From Streptococcus parasuis (lineage in GTDB: Bacteria > Bacillota > Bacilli > Lactobacillales > Streptococcaceae): DNA of 64,000 nucleotides. The notes beneath the pieces were generated by a model, which saw only the letters and a program-made list of their open reading frames with translations, was not told where the DNA came from and searched no databases. The stretch lies in assembly GCF_021654455.1 (NCBI RefSeq), contig NZ_AP024276.1, forward strand, positions 1,550,001-1,614,000. The letters are read 5' to 3'. This document shows, piece by piece, positions 18,405-27,477 of this stretch (position 1 is its first letter; every line of letters begins with the position of its first letter). A program made the translations under genes and the position numbers.

Positions 18405-19337
18405 TTAGTTTTCACTCCTATTGTGTTCAATTAAATTAGAAAGACGCTCCTCAAATAATTTTGTCGCATCAAATCCCATTTGTTTTGCTCGGTAATTCAT
18501 TGCTGCTGCTTCAATCACTACAGAAATATTACGTCCTGTTTTTACAGGTATACGGATTTGAGGAATCGCTATCCCAGCAATCTCAATCGTATCACCAGAA
18601 TTTCCCAATCGGTCAAACACCTTGCCTGTTTCAAAATTTTCAAGGTAGACAGCTAATTGCACTTCTGATGAATCTTTAACGGCACTTGCACCATATAGAC
18701 TCATCACATCAATAATCCCAACTCCTCTAATTTCCAATAAATGACGAAGTATTTCTGCAGGCTCACCCCAAAGGGTAACATCATCTTTGGCAAAGACATC
18801 AACTCGGTCATCAGCCACCAATCGGTGTCCTCGTTTAACCAACTCTAGGCCTGTCTCACTCTTACCAATACCAGAATCCCCTTGAATAAGAACCCCCATC
18901 CCATAGATATCCATCAGGACACCATGAACACTGGTACGTTGTGCTAAACGACTATCCAAATAAGAAGAGAGTTCCCCTGACAATCGACTAGTTGCAGTTT
19001 TACTTCTACAAATTGCAATCTGTTTTTCCTTAGCAGCCCTATACATCTCTTCAGGAATTTCTAGACCACGGGCAACAATAACAACAGGCGTTTCTGGCTG
19101 GAACATTTGAGAAAGGACCTGGTAACGGTTATGAGCAGTCATTGCTGTCAAATAGGACCATTCCTTCATACCAATCAGTTGAATCCGTTCTGGGGCGTAA
19201 TAATCAAAGTAGCCAGTCATTTCCAATCCTGGACGGGTAATGTCTGCCGTTGTGATAGGCTTTTTCAGGAGCTCTTCCGTACTGTAAGCACATTCAATCC
19301 GCAGATTATCGACCAGATCTTTTACATAAACGGTCAT
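18405..19337 (-). CDS. hprK: HPr kinase/phosphorylase
   Basis: A 310-residue regulator that phosphorylates and dephosphorylates Ser-46 of HPr and so controls CcpA-dependent catabolite repression. The Walker A loop is GDSGIGKSE and the HprK signature region is [16 protein letters not shown]. The start at 19337 ([12 protein letters not shown]) agrees with family length. A TATAAT box with an upstream TG (19365-19370) gives the operon promoter. Control of catabolite repression is relevant to the neighbouring polysaccharide loci, where a cre site is seen at 33580. Confidence 0.97.
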   Translation of the reverse strand: MTVYVKDLVDNLRIECAYSTEELLKKPITTADITRPGLEMTGYFDYYAPERIQLIGMKEWSYLTAMTAHNRYQVLSQMFQPETPVVIVARGLEIPEEMYRAAKEKQIAICRSKTATSRLSGELSSYLDSRLAQRTSVHGVLMDIYGMGVLIQGDSGIGKSETGLELVKRGHRLVADDRVDVFAKDDVTLWGEPAEILRHLLEIRGVGIIDVMSLYGASAVKDSSEVQLAVYLENFETGKVFDRLGNSGDTIEIAGIAIPQIRIPVKTGRNISVVIEAAAMNYRAKQMGFDATKLFEERLSNLIEHNRSEN

Positions 19338-19414
19338 TTGTTCCCTCACTTTCAGTTTTATTATATTATACCATAAGCTAGGGGTTGGGGGAAAATACAG
19401 ACTTTTTTTTAGTG

Positions 19415-19436
19415 AAAAAACCCTCATTTCTGAGGG
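19415..19436 (-). terminator. Terminator after the GH26 mannanase gene
   Basis: CCCTCA and TGAGGG arms around a TTTC loop at 19421-19436, with a run of T on the minus strand, 24 bp after the stop codon. Confidence 0.8.
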
Positions 19437-19459
19437 CATTAGGAGGTAAATAATGAGGA

Positions 19460-22400
19460 TCACATTTTTTTATGCTTGAAGATTTGAACTGCAGACAGGA
19501 GCCCTAAACCTAAAAGCATAAAGGATAAGCTGCTACCATCACCTGTTTGTGGTAAGGTTTTAGAAGACTTTGAAGAAGTTTGTGCTGTCAAAGCGGTCGG
19601 TTGGCCTGGTTTCTTTCCAGTTTCTACAACGTGACCACTAGGATTCGGCAACACATGTTCAGTTGCAGATTTTATAGGTTTTACATACTCAATTGGGTCT
19701 GTATCTTGATTCTTATCATGTCCCTCGTTTTCAACAGATGAACTTGGTTCATTTTCTGTAGATGGGGCTTCTTCTGAACTATCCTTGCTTCCCTTTTCCT
19801 CTAATTCAGCAAGATCTTTCACAAGTGATATCTGTTCAATCTGTATTTGAACCTGATCTTCACTGCCTTGCACCAAGAATTCAATACCAATTTCACGTGT
19901 ATTGGAACGCTCCGCAATCTGTGACAAATCAAATCGTAAATCCGTCCACTGGTCATTAACAGTTGCCATTTCATTGTTAATCCATTGCCAACTATCACCA
20001 ACTTTAATATAGAGTTTGGCTTGAACTGGGGAACTTGTTTTTAGTTTAACGACATACCAATTATAGTTGGATAAGTCTTGATTGGCTTGGAGATTGATTT
20101 CTGTTTTCTGATCTTTTTCACCAGAAATAGAGGCAACAAGCTGTCCATCTACTGTCTTCAAATCAGGACCGTTCCATTTTCCAACTTCCTCATCAAAATG
20201 ATAGATTGTCGGTTGATAAGTTTCTACTTCTGGCTCATATTTGTCCACAATTGCAGGTAAATCTTCTCTAGTGACTGCTTGAATATCATCGAAGTAAAGA
20301 GTACCAGTCCCTTTTTCGCCTCCCAAATAAAAGGCAAATTGACTTACTTTCCCTAATCCAACTTGATCAATACGTGCACTTTGATTGCCTTCCCAAGCAG
20401 CTGGTAGAAATTCAGCAAGCGGCAAGCTGACGAGACCTTCGAATGCTTCAGTCAAAGCAATATTTTTCTCATAGCTGACATTGCCAATGCGTATTTGGAC
20501 AGTCAAATGTTGAGGATAGCCACTGTGTTTGAGCCAGAAACTTAGAGCATTGGCTCCTTGCCAATTTTTCTCAAAGGAGATTTGACGTCCAGCATAACCC
20601 TTATCTCCAACTTCATAGTCATAGACCATGCCATATTTGCCTTCTTGCTTTTGGTTTTCAGATAAGCTAATTTGGATCTTATCCCCGTTTGATGAGTAAG
20701 CTTGGTGCAGTAAACTGTTGTCTCCAAAATATTGCTCAAAAGTATCAACTACTAGGGGGGATTCTGTGTTCTGCGTGAAACGAGTAAATAGTTTTACTTG
20801 CTCCTGCTTGGTTTCCTGTCCTTTACTAGTGTATTGGATGGTTGCAATCAAGACTTGATTGTCTAACTCAGCTGGAAGTGTTATATTTGCTGTAAAATAC
20901 TGACCTTCCTTGGAAAGCTGATAGATTTGGTCGCCAATTGTCATAGATACTGCATCATCCTCCTGACTTGGCTTGACAACAATGGTTACCTCTTGCTGAC
21001 CAATAATGTCCCCATTTGCAGGACGGATTAGGTAGACTGAATCAGTTACGGGACTTGTTTGGATATTCTTACCCTTCCCATAAATTTGACCCACTTCCTT
21101 GGCAAATACAGTATTGGTGTGCTGATAAAATCTTTCAAAGTCTGGCAATAATTCATGGTCTCCACCGAGGCTACCATTGACATCACGATAAGGAACGTAG
21201 ATGTTATTAGGCATGCCAAAATTTGCCCAAGTCAGCATGTAGGCAATTTTAGAAGCCTTTTGGTCAGATTGAATGGTGTTAAAGATGCGACTATACCAAT
21301 CTAAGGTATTGCCTGTTTTATTGAGACCTTGGGCGCTGTAGCCAAATTCTGTCAAGGCTGCTACTTTCCCTTTTTGTTCTGCTAAGTCTACTATCATGGA
21401 GAGGTCTTTCACTAAGCCTGAAAGGAATTGTTCTGACCCTGCATTGTCTTTTGAATCATAGGAATCTATTCCCAAAATGTCCACATAAGCATCACCAGGA
21501 TAGGTCTCTAAATAGCGTTCTTGGTCCCCAGGTGTAGCTGTATTTGGGGAATATACATAGAGGATATTATGAATATTTTTCTGGTCACGAAGGTATTCGA
21601 CAGTGTAGCGATAAAGAGCCTTGTATTGGTCGGGTTTGGTTGTGCTGGCACCCCACCAGAACCAAGAACCATTCTGCTCGTGGAAGGGTCGAAAAATAAG
21701 TGGAATATCCTTACCTTCATCATCCTTTAATCCCTCAGCCAGACTGGCAATTCGATCCAACCATTGATTAAACTCTGTGTTTTTCGTACCACCTGGTAGA
21801 ATTTCAGACACGACATTGCCAGAGCTATCATTGAAATTTCCACCCGTCACAAAATTATAGGGGTGCATACTGAGAACGACTGCCCCTCCTAGTTGGTGAG
21901 CAGTTTTCATGGATTCAATGACATTGTTCAAGCTTTGTTCAGGATCCCCTGCCACGCCAGGCTTTTCATGACCGTCTAGAGATAGCGTATCCCAACCAAA
22001 AATTGCAGGATAATCCCCAACAGCATTTTTCACCTCAGAATCAGTCGAGCCTGCTCGACTGCCTTCACTGGTCAAGCTCACTCCTTCATCAAGGGCATGC
22101 TGCTGTCCAAACAAGATGTCTGGACTGGCCGCCTTTTCCTTGAGATAGTCCAGTAATTCCTTGGTCTCCTGACTGGCTTTCGCATCAACCATATTTAGAA
22201 CCACACTATCTCTTGCGCTTTCAGTCTCCACCCCTGCAGTAGCTACAACCTCCTCTAATGTCTCTGACTGAATCTCTGTTACAACTCCTGTTTCTTCACT
22301 ACTAGGCTCATCAGTCTTTACTTCAACAATTTGTGGAGCAAATGTAGCTTGTGTTTCCGTATTTTCATCTGAGACTTTCGTTTCAGAGTTTGCATCAGGA

Positions 22401-22573
22401 ACCGCTTCCATTTCTGTTTCAACAGAAGTTTCCCCTACTGGTGAAGGAAGAACTTCTGTTGAAAGAATAGGGTCCGAACTTGTTTCTTCCGCCAAAACAG
22501 CATGCCCTCCCAACAAACAACTAGCCACCAAAACACCTGCTAAAACACTTGATTTCGTTAATCTGTTTCCCAT
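19460..22573 (-). CDS. Sortase-anchored GH26 endo-beta-1,4-mannanase
   Basis: A 1037-residue surface enzyme predicted to cut mannan or glucomannan backbones. Parts in order: signal peptide (about 1-28, [12 protein letters not shown]), a Thr/Glu-rich linker to about 120, then the GH26 domain to about 500. Its acid/base Glu lies near residue 303 ([14 protein letters not shown]) and its nucleophile Glu near 411 ([12 protein letters not shown]). Two beta-sandwich regions follow at about 610-765 and 790-950, resembling carbohydrate-binding modules of the CBM11/CBM23/CBM27 kind. The C-terminus has an LPQTG sorting signal, a membrane segment and a KHKK tail. It ends locus A, separated from the GH1 gene by a terminator. 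Confidence 0.92.
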   Translation of the reverse strand: MGNRLTKSSVLAGVLVASCLLGGHAVLAEETSSDPILSTEVLPSPVGETSVETEMEAVPDANSETKVSDENTETQATFAPQIVEVKTDEPSSEETGVVTEIQSETLEEVVATAGVETESARDSVVLNMVDAKASQETKELLDYLKEKAASPDILFGQQHALDEGVSLTSEGSRAGSTDSEVKNAVGDYPAIFGWDTLSLDGHEKPGVAGDPEQSLNNVIESMKTAHQLGGAVVLSMHPYNFVTGGNFNDSSGNVVSEILPGGTKNTEFNQWLDRIASLAEGLKDDEGKDIPLIFRPFHEQNGSWFWWGASTTKPDQYKALYRYTVEYLRDQKNIHNILYVYSPNTATPGDQERYLETYPGDAYVDILGIDSYDSKDNAGSEQFLSGLVKDLSMIVDLAEQKGKVAALTEFGYSAQGLNKTGNTLDWYSRIFNTIQSDQKASKIAYMLTWANFGMPNNIYVPYRDVNGSLGGDHELLPDFERFYQHTNTVFAKEVGQIYGKGKNIQTSPVTDSVYLIRPANGDIIGQQEVTIVVKPSQEDDAVSMTIGDQIYQLSKEGQYFTANITLPAELDNQVLIATIQYTSKGQETKQEQVKLFTRFTQNTESPLVVDTFEQYFGDNSLLHQAYSSNGDKIQISLSENQKQEGKYGMVYDYEVGDKGYAGRQISFEKNWQGANALSFWLKHSGYPQHLTVQIRIGNVSYEKNIALTEAFEGLVSLPLAEFLPAAWEGNQSARIDQVGLGKVSQFAFYLGGEKGTGTLYFDDIQAVTREDLPAIVDKYEPEVETYQPTIYHFDEEVGKWNGPDLKTVDGQLVASISGEKDQKTEINLQANQDLSNYNWYVVKLKTSSPVQAKLYIKVGDSWQWINNEMATVNDQWTDLRFDLSQIAERSNTREIGIEFLVQGSEDQVQIQIEQISLVKDLAELEEKGSKDSSEEAPSTENEPSSSVENEGHDKNQDTDPIEYVKPIKSATEHVLPNPSGHVVETGKKPGQPTALTAQTSSKSSKTLPQTGDGSSLSFMLLGLGLLSAVQIFKHKKM

Positions 22574-22613
22574 TTTAGACTCCTTTTTATCTATTTTTTC
22601 CAAAAATTGACCG

Positions 22614-22645
22614 CAAAAAAGAGCGATTATTGTAAAACCGCTCTC
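22614..22645 (-). terminator. Terminator between the GH1 and GH26 genes
   Basis: AGAGCG and CGCTCT arms followed by six T on the minus strand. A second strong hairpin (22664-22693, GGGAGGT/ACCTCCC with flanking TGTCA/TGACA arms) lies just upstream. The mannanase gene therefore depends on read-through or on a promoter of its own. Confidence 0.7.
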
Positions 22646-22755
22646 CATCAAAAAATGAACCAATGTCATCGGGAGGTTTGACCTCCCGTGACATAGCACT
22701 ACCACTCACAGTCAAAGGACCTGATGCCCTTTGTACAAGGAATTCCAGTAGCTTC

Positions 22756-24147
22756 TTAGTCCAATCCATTTTGACCAACAACAGTTTTAAACCACTCACC
22801 TGATTTTTTAATGGTTTTCACCTGCGTATGGATATAATTTGAGATAAATCCATAGCGGTTGCGATAAGCATTGGTCCATGACCAGCAATCAATCGGCGTC
22901 CAGAGGTGATAACCAAAGCAATTAGAACCTTCTTGGATTCCCTTATGAAGAAATTCCAGATGCTCACGGATAAAATCAATCCGATAGTCATCTTGAATCT
23001 GACCAGTCTCATCCAAGAACCGTTCTTCTCGTGAAACTCCCATACCATTTTCAGAAACAAACCATGGAATATTCTTGTAATTGTCGCGAATATTGATGGC
23101 AATATCGTACATGGCTTCTGGGTAGATTTCCCAGCCCTTATCAATATTCATCCGACGTCCAGGCATGTCATAATGGTCATAATAGCGGGTAGGCATCCAG
23201 TCACCAACAGAATTTGGAGCGATGTCTGGCGCTTTCACACGGTTTGGATGGTAGAAGTTGACTCCAAGGAAATCCACTGTATTGTTCTTGAAAATGTCTG
23301 CATCTTCTGGTTCTGTTTGCCAGATAACCTTATCACGACTCAAGACCTCTTCAAGTTCTGCTGGAAAATGTCCGTAAATAGCTGGTTCCAAGAACATCTT
23401 GTTGTTCCAGAGTTCAGCAAATTTAGCTGCTTCTTGGTCAGCTGGCGCTTCTGAGGCTGCATAGGTTGGCGTCAAATTCAAGACTGTACCAATGCGTCCG
23501 CCCTCCTTATCCAATCCTAGCTCACGGAATTTGGCAATAGCTTTGGCAGAGGCAAGGTTGAGATGATAGGCCACTTGCACAGCTTTTTTCCCATCCACTA
23601 CTTTAGGATAATGGAATTGATAGAGGTATTGCCCATCCACAACGACCATTGGCTCATTGTGGGTTGTCCATTCTTTGACACGGTCACCAAAGTGTTTGAA
23701 GGCCTGCTCTGCGAAGCCAACATAGAGATCCACTACATGACGAGACTCCCAGCCACCATACTTGTGATAAAGCTCCACTGGTAAGTCAAAATGGTGCAAA
23801 TTCATAATCGGACGAATGCCATTTTCAATGAAACAATCAATCACCTGATTGTAGAAATCAACTGCATCCTGATTGACCGTATTGGTTTCCAAATCATCAA
23901 TCAAACGCGTCCATTGAATAGAAGTCCGCACACTGTTGAGACCAACCTCTTTCATGAGAGCTATATCTTCACGAAAACTATTATAAAAGTTGGAAGCCGT
24001 ATCAGGACCAACCTGATCATAGAAGGCTTCTGGTTCTATCTCATACCAGTAGTCAAACATATTGGCGTGTTTTTTAGCAAAACGCCCTTCGCTTTGGGGA
24101 CCTGAGGTCGCTGCTCCCCACCAAAAATTAGCTGGAAATTCTTTCAT
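22756..24147 (-). CDS. GH1 family beta-glycosidase (locus A copy)
   Basis: A 463-residue cytoplasmic retaining glycosidase. The acid/base Glu is in TTHNEPM and the nucleophile Glu in WFVSENGMG. The second ATG (24147) is chosen because it lies 6 nt after AGGAG and gives the same N-terminus and length as its paralogue at 34714-36105, to which it is roughly 75-80% identical by eye. The C-terminal SWTNAYRNRYG lacks the Lys used by LacG-type enzymes to hold a 6-phosphate. In a mannan locus it may be a beta-mannosidase or beta-glucosidase for gluco-manno-oligosaccharides. Confidence 0.9.
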   Translation of the reverse strand: MKEFPANFWWGAATSGPQSEGRFAKKHANMFDYWYEIEPEAFYDQVGPDTASNFYNSFREDIALMKEVGLNSVRTSIQWTRLIDDLETNTVNQDAVDFYNQVIDCFIENGIRPIMNLHHFDLPVELYHKYGGWESRHVVDLYVGFAEQAFKHFGDRVKEWTTHNEPMVVVDGQYLYQFHYPKVVDGKKAVQVAYHLNLASAKAIAKFRELGLDKEGGRIGTVLNLTPTYAASEAPADQEAAKFAELWNNKMFLEPAIYGHFPAELEEVLSRDKVIWQTEPEDADIFKNNTVDFLGVNFYHPNRVKAPDIAPNSVGDWMPTRYYDHYDMPGRRMNIDKGWEIYPEAMYDIAINIRDNYKNIPWFVSENGMGVSREERFLDETGQIQDDYRIDFIREHLEFLHKGIQEGSNCFGYHLWTPIDCWSWTNAYRNRYGFISNYIHTQVKTIKKSGEWFKTVVGQNGLD

Positions 24148-25111
24148 CATCTTCTCCTACTGCACTTAATCGTTGGTGCATGATATCGTTAAATTTCGGT
24201 AAATACTCATGTCCAAATTCTGGATAAAAGAGTAATTCTTTTTCTGATTGTAATTGATTATAGACCGCAAATTGCATTTTGGGATGGCAGATGCGATCTT
24301 CTAGAGCCATGGCCCACAAGACTTTGGCCTGAATCCGTGGCACCAAGTATTGGATGTCAATGTAATCCAGGGCTCCAAACACAGCTTCTTCCGTTTCATG
24401 CAAAGGATCTCGAAAGCGGAAATAATAAGGGATTTCTTCATAGGCTGATTGTTCTGCTTGTAATCCATAAGCTTCTCTAAAGTCACTGAGAAATGGATAT
24501 TGGACAAAGCTGGCCTTTACCTGCGAACAAAGACTGGCACAAACCAAGGCTAATGCCCCTCCTTGCGAAACGCCATAACTATACATGCGTTGACTGTCAA
24601 CCTCAGGCATCGATTTCACAATCTGGCTAAGCTGATAAATGGCTTGGTAGACTCGTTTATAAAATAAATTTTCCGGACCTTCCTCCACTCCTCTGAGTAA
24701 ATGTCCTTTGAGGGTTCCTCCCTTTGTCTGGCTAGAATCTTGAGAAGCGCCACCCTGTCCAGGAACATCCATTGCCACCACCATATAGCCCAAGGAAACC
24801 AGAGTCAATTTGTCCGACCAATCTCCGACATTTGTGTGATAGCCGTGAAATTGAAACAGGACAGGGCATTTCCCAATATCCCCTTTGGGCTTCAAGAACT
24901 GACAGACAATCCTAGATCCGTCCACAGCCGAAAAAATGAGTTCAAAACAATCTGCAAGCGGACTTTTAAAAGGGACTGGTTTCAACTGATAGTCTAGACT
25001 TTTTTCATCAACTTCTTTCAAAGCCTTGTCCCAAAATGCATCAAAATCTTTTGGCTTGGATTGACTACCACCATAGTCACCCCAAAGCGCTAGAGCATCC
25101 TTTGTCCTCAT
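24128..25111 (-). CDS. Acetyl xylan esterase family (AXE1) deacetylase
   Basis: A 327-residue alpha/beta-hydrolase of the acetyl xylan esterase/cephalosporin C deacetylase family. The nucleophile motif is SYGVSQGGALA, the catalytic Asp is in ALEDRICHP, and the His is in PEFGHEYLP. AMDVPGQGGASQD is the oxyanion-side segment typical of the family. No signal peptide, so it would deacetylate imported oligosaccharides. It overlaps both neighbours by a few bases, within the GntR operon. Acetylated mannan is the likely source of its substrate; this is inferred from context. Confidence 0.88.
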   Translation of the reverse strand: MRTKDALALWGDYGGSQSKPKDFDAFWDKALKEVDEKSLDYQLKPVPFKSPLADCFELIFSAVDGSRIVCQFLKPKGDIGKCPVLFQFHGYHTNVGDWSDKLTLVSLGYMVVAMDVPGQGGASQDSSQTKGGTLKGHLLRGVEEGPENLFYKRVYQAIYQLSQIVKSMPEVDSQRMYSYGVSQGGALALVCASLCSQVKASFVQYPFLSDFREAYGLQAEQSAYEEIPYYFRFRDPLHETEEAVFGALDYIDIQYLVPRIQAKVLWAMALEDRICHPKMQFAVYNQLQSEKELLFYPEFGHEYLPKFNDIMHQRLSAVGEDDERISS

Positions 25112-25112
25112 C

Positions 25113-25751
25113 CTATACCTCCACCTGCAACCGTTTGAGAACCTCATTCCCAATAAATGCCGCACCTGCTAGCGTCGGATGAACACCATCTTCACCTGTC
25201 AAATATTGTGCAGAGTGGAGAATGGCTTGCTCATTCAGAAGTCCATCTAAGGGAACTAATTCCAAATCAAATTCCTGAACCAAGCGTCGCACAATCTGAA
25301 TTTTGGGATCCAAGTCCACTCGCCACTCCTGTCTATCCAAGGGATAAGGCAGAACAAATGGCTCCATAACCAATATTCGTTCTACTCCTGCCATTTTCAA
25401 ACTCGTCAGCAGTTGGCGGTACTCCTGTTCAAACCGTTCCTGCTCAGCTTGACTACCGAAGGATTCTTGGCCAACAGCATGCCAAACGTCATTGATGCCC
25501 ACCATGAGTATGATGGCTGTCGGGTTAAGCTCTAGACATTCATGGATACGGGCATTCAAATCTGCAACCTTGTTTCCACCAATGCCCCTGTTATAGAAAG
25601 AAAAACGGGCTTGTGGATACCGAGCAGCTAACTGGCCAGCAACATGATTAACATAACCATGTCCCAAGCTTCCTGCATCCTCCTTATCTCGCCCCCACTC
25701 TGTGATGGAGTCTCCGAAAAAGACGATGGTATCATCCTTGTATAGCTTCAT
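25113..25751 (-). CDS. SGNH/GDSL-family esterase
   Basis: A 212-residue hydrolase with the four SGNH blocks: FFGDSITEWG (Ser), RGIGGNKVADL (Gly), MVGINDVWH (Asn) and DGVHPTLAG (Asp/His). No signal peptide. It resembles small carbohydrate esterases that remove acetyl groups from oligosaccharides. With the AXE1 gene beside it, the operon has two candidate deacetylases, which points to acetylated glucomannan or galactomannan as the diet. The start overlaps the ROK gene stop by 4 nt. Confidence 0.88.
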   Translation of the reverse strand: MKLYKDDTIVFFGDSITEWGRDKEDAGSLGHGYVNHVAGQLAARYPQARFSFYNRGIGGNKVADLNARIHECLELNPTAIILMVGINDVWHAVGQESFGSQAEQERFEQEYRQLLTSLKMAGVERILVMEPFVLPYPLDRQEWRVDLDPKIQIVRRLVQEFDLELVPLDGLLNEQAILHSAQYLTGEDGVHPTLAGAAFIGNEVLKRLQVEV

Positions 25752-26626
25752 ATTTTTTCTCCATATTGGCTCACAAAATGAGCAGCTGCGCCAAGTAAGT
25801 TGGCATCATTTCGGTATTGGCAAGCTTCCAGTTTGAATGTCAAATCTGTAGCATCCGCCTCTAAAATAATCTGGCCTAAGCGCTTTCTGACTTCTTCTAC
25901 CAATTCTTCCCGAATGGAAATGCCTCCACCGATTGCAACGAATTCTGGATTTACAGTCATCAACACATTGTAAATGCCGATAGCTAGACTCTGATAAATG
26001 CCTTCCACTGCCTGTCTGGCCTTTTCATGTCCTTGGTCTGCCAGAGCAAACAAGTCTTTTCCTGAGAAGGATTCAGCTAAGCCTTCAGCCTGCGCAAAAC
26101 GGTTTGCCACGTGAACAGGACTGACTAGGTGACTCAAGGTCATGCCATCCTGAAGGATCATATAACCAAATTCCCCTCCAAAGAGATTTTCTCCTTTTAG
26201 TAAGGAATTTCCTTGAGCAACAGCTCCACCTACTCCAGAACCGATGATGAAGAAAACAGAGGATGCGCTATCCTTGGCTACCCCAAGATGTAATTCTGCT
26301 AAAGCAGCACAGTTGGCATCATTTTCTATCGAAACTGGTAGACCAAATAAGTCACTTAGCTCCTTTTGAATGGGAAAACGGTGAATATAAGGAATGGCAC
26401 TTTTTCCATAAATGATCCCCTCTTCCGTATTGACAGAACCAGGACTGGAAAAAGCTACTCCAGTCAGCTGAATTGTTGAAAATGATTCTTGCAATTTTTT
26501 CAATTCATTTTTCATTTCTTCCCAACTGTCTGGAGTTGGAAAAGAAGATTGATGGGAGAGTTGCCCCTGATTGTAGAGGGCAAATTTCACAGCAGTTCCT
26601 CCCATATCACAAACAAGTAAAGCCAT
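25748..26626 (-). CDS. ROK-family sugar kinase (locus A copy)
   Basis: A 292-residue sugar kinase of the ROK family. The ATP-binding opening is VCDMGGTAVKFALY; sugar-binding residues are in IENDANCAALAELHLG, and a glycine-rich stretch FIIGSGVGGAV follows. The Cys-rich zinc motif of NagC and Mlc regulators is absent, and there is no DNA-binding domain, so it acts as a kinase. It may phosphorylate glucose, mannose or a beta-glucoside (as BglK does). It sits between the GntR gene and the esterases. A close paralogue occurs at 36119-36991. Confidence 0.88.
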   Translation of the reverse strand: MALLVCDMGGTAVKFALYNQGQLSHQSSFPTPDSWEEMKNELKKLQESFSTIQLTGVAFSSPGSVNTEEGIIYGKSAIPYIHRFPIQKELSDLFGLPVSIENDANCAALAELHLGVAKDSASSVFFIIGSGVGGAVAQGNSLLKGENLFGGEFGYMILQDGMTLSHLVSPVHVANRFAQAEGLAESFSGKDLFALADQGHEKARQAVEGIYQSLAIGIYNVLMTVNPEFVAIGGGISIREELVEEVRKRLGQIILEADATDLTFKLEACQYRNDANLLGAAAHFVSQYGEKI

Positions 26627-26634
26627 ATGTTCTC

Positions 26635-27348
26635 CTAATCTTGTCGAATCATCATTTCAATACTGAAGGTATCGTAACGATGGGTACTGATTGAATACTC
26701 AAAGGTTGTCCCGTTAGATAAAAATCCAATTTGTTCCACTATACCCACAGGATCTCCTTGCTCTAACTCCAAGTGTTGTACTTCTGCATCAGATGCCTTG
26801 CGAACCGTAATATTGCGGTGGGCGCTTTGGATTTTCATACCCAGACTATCCTGAATATACTCATAGATAGATTCTTCTACATTTTTCAACCTTAAATCAG
26901 GTATGACTGATACGGGCATAAAGGTATTTTCCATAACAAGTGGACTTCCATCTAATATCCGGACACGTTCAATGTCATAAACAAAACTACCAATTGGAAT
27001 ATTGAGCTTATTGGCTACTTTTTCTGATGCAGCAATTATTTCAAAATGCAAAACCTTACTGGTCACTGCACGAGTTGGATAATAGGCCGAAGTACCTAAC
27101 ATCTGGCTACCCACGATCATTTTTTCCATTTCTTCTACAGAAAGGTCTTTGACAAAGGTTCCAGCACCTCTCCGTTTGATAATCAACCCTTCAGATACCA
27201 GAATATCCAAGGCTTTTTTCACCGTCATCTTACTGACTTCATAGACCTCGCACAAATCCTTTTCAAAAGGGAGCTGGTCATTAGCCTTGTATTCTCCATT
27301 TAAAATCTTTTTTCTAACATCATTTGCAATCACATTGTATTTTTGCAT
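26635..27348 (-). CDS. GntR-family regulator with UTRA domain
   Basis: A 237-residue regulator of the HutC subfamily. The winged helix at the N-terminus reads VRKKILNGEYKANDQLPFEKDL in two parts (KILNGEYKANDQLPFE then YEVSKMTVKKALDILVSEGL), followed by a UTRA ligand domain ending with YSISTHRYDTFSIE. It is the first gene of the run GntR-ROK-SGNH-AXE-GH1 and probably controls locus A in response to a sugar phosphate. Candidate targets are the promoter region at 27364-27452 and the palindromes at 33613-33648. Confidence 0.92.
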   Translation of the reverse strand: MQKYNVIANDVRKKILNGEYKANDQLPFEKDLCEVYEVSKMTVKKALDILVSEGLIIKRRGAGTFVKDLSVEEMEKMIVGSQMLGTSAYYPTRAVTSKVLHFEIIAASEKVANKLNIPIGSFVYDIERVRILDGSPLVMENTFMPVSVIPDLRLKNVEESIYEYIQDSLGMKIQSAHRNITVRKASDAEVQHLELEQGDPVGIVEQIGFLSNGTTFEYSISTHRYDTFSIEMMIRQD

Positions 27349-27363
27349 GATTGCCTCCTTCTA

Positions 27364-27452
27364 ATCATTATCAGTTTGACAAACCAAGACTGCAGTTCAT
27401 GTACTGTATTGATTGTCAAATAGAAAACACGGAAACGCTTTACTCTATTATA
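27364..27452 (-). promoter_or_regulatory. Control region of the GntR operon
   Basis: The minus strand has TATAAT at 27447-27452, then a cre-like core AAAGCGTTT just downstream, then TTTGACA and a CAGT-N6-ACTG inverted repeat nearer the gene. The cre-like site departs from consensus at several positions. Promoter and operator assignments are tentative. Confidence 0.4.
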
Positions 27453-27477
27453 TACCGACTCGAGACCGAATGCTTGT

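Noticed and set aside
27432..27446. A cre site at the GntR promoter
   Set aside because: The AAAGCGTTT core is attractive, but the outer positions miss the consensus several times; noted only as cre-like.
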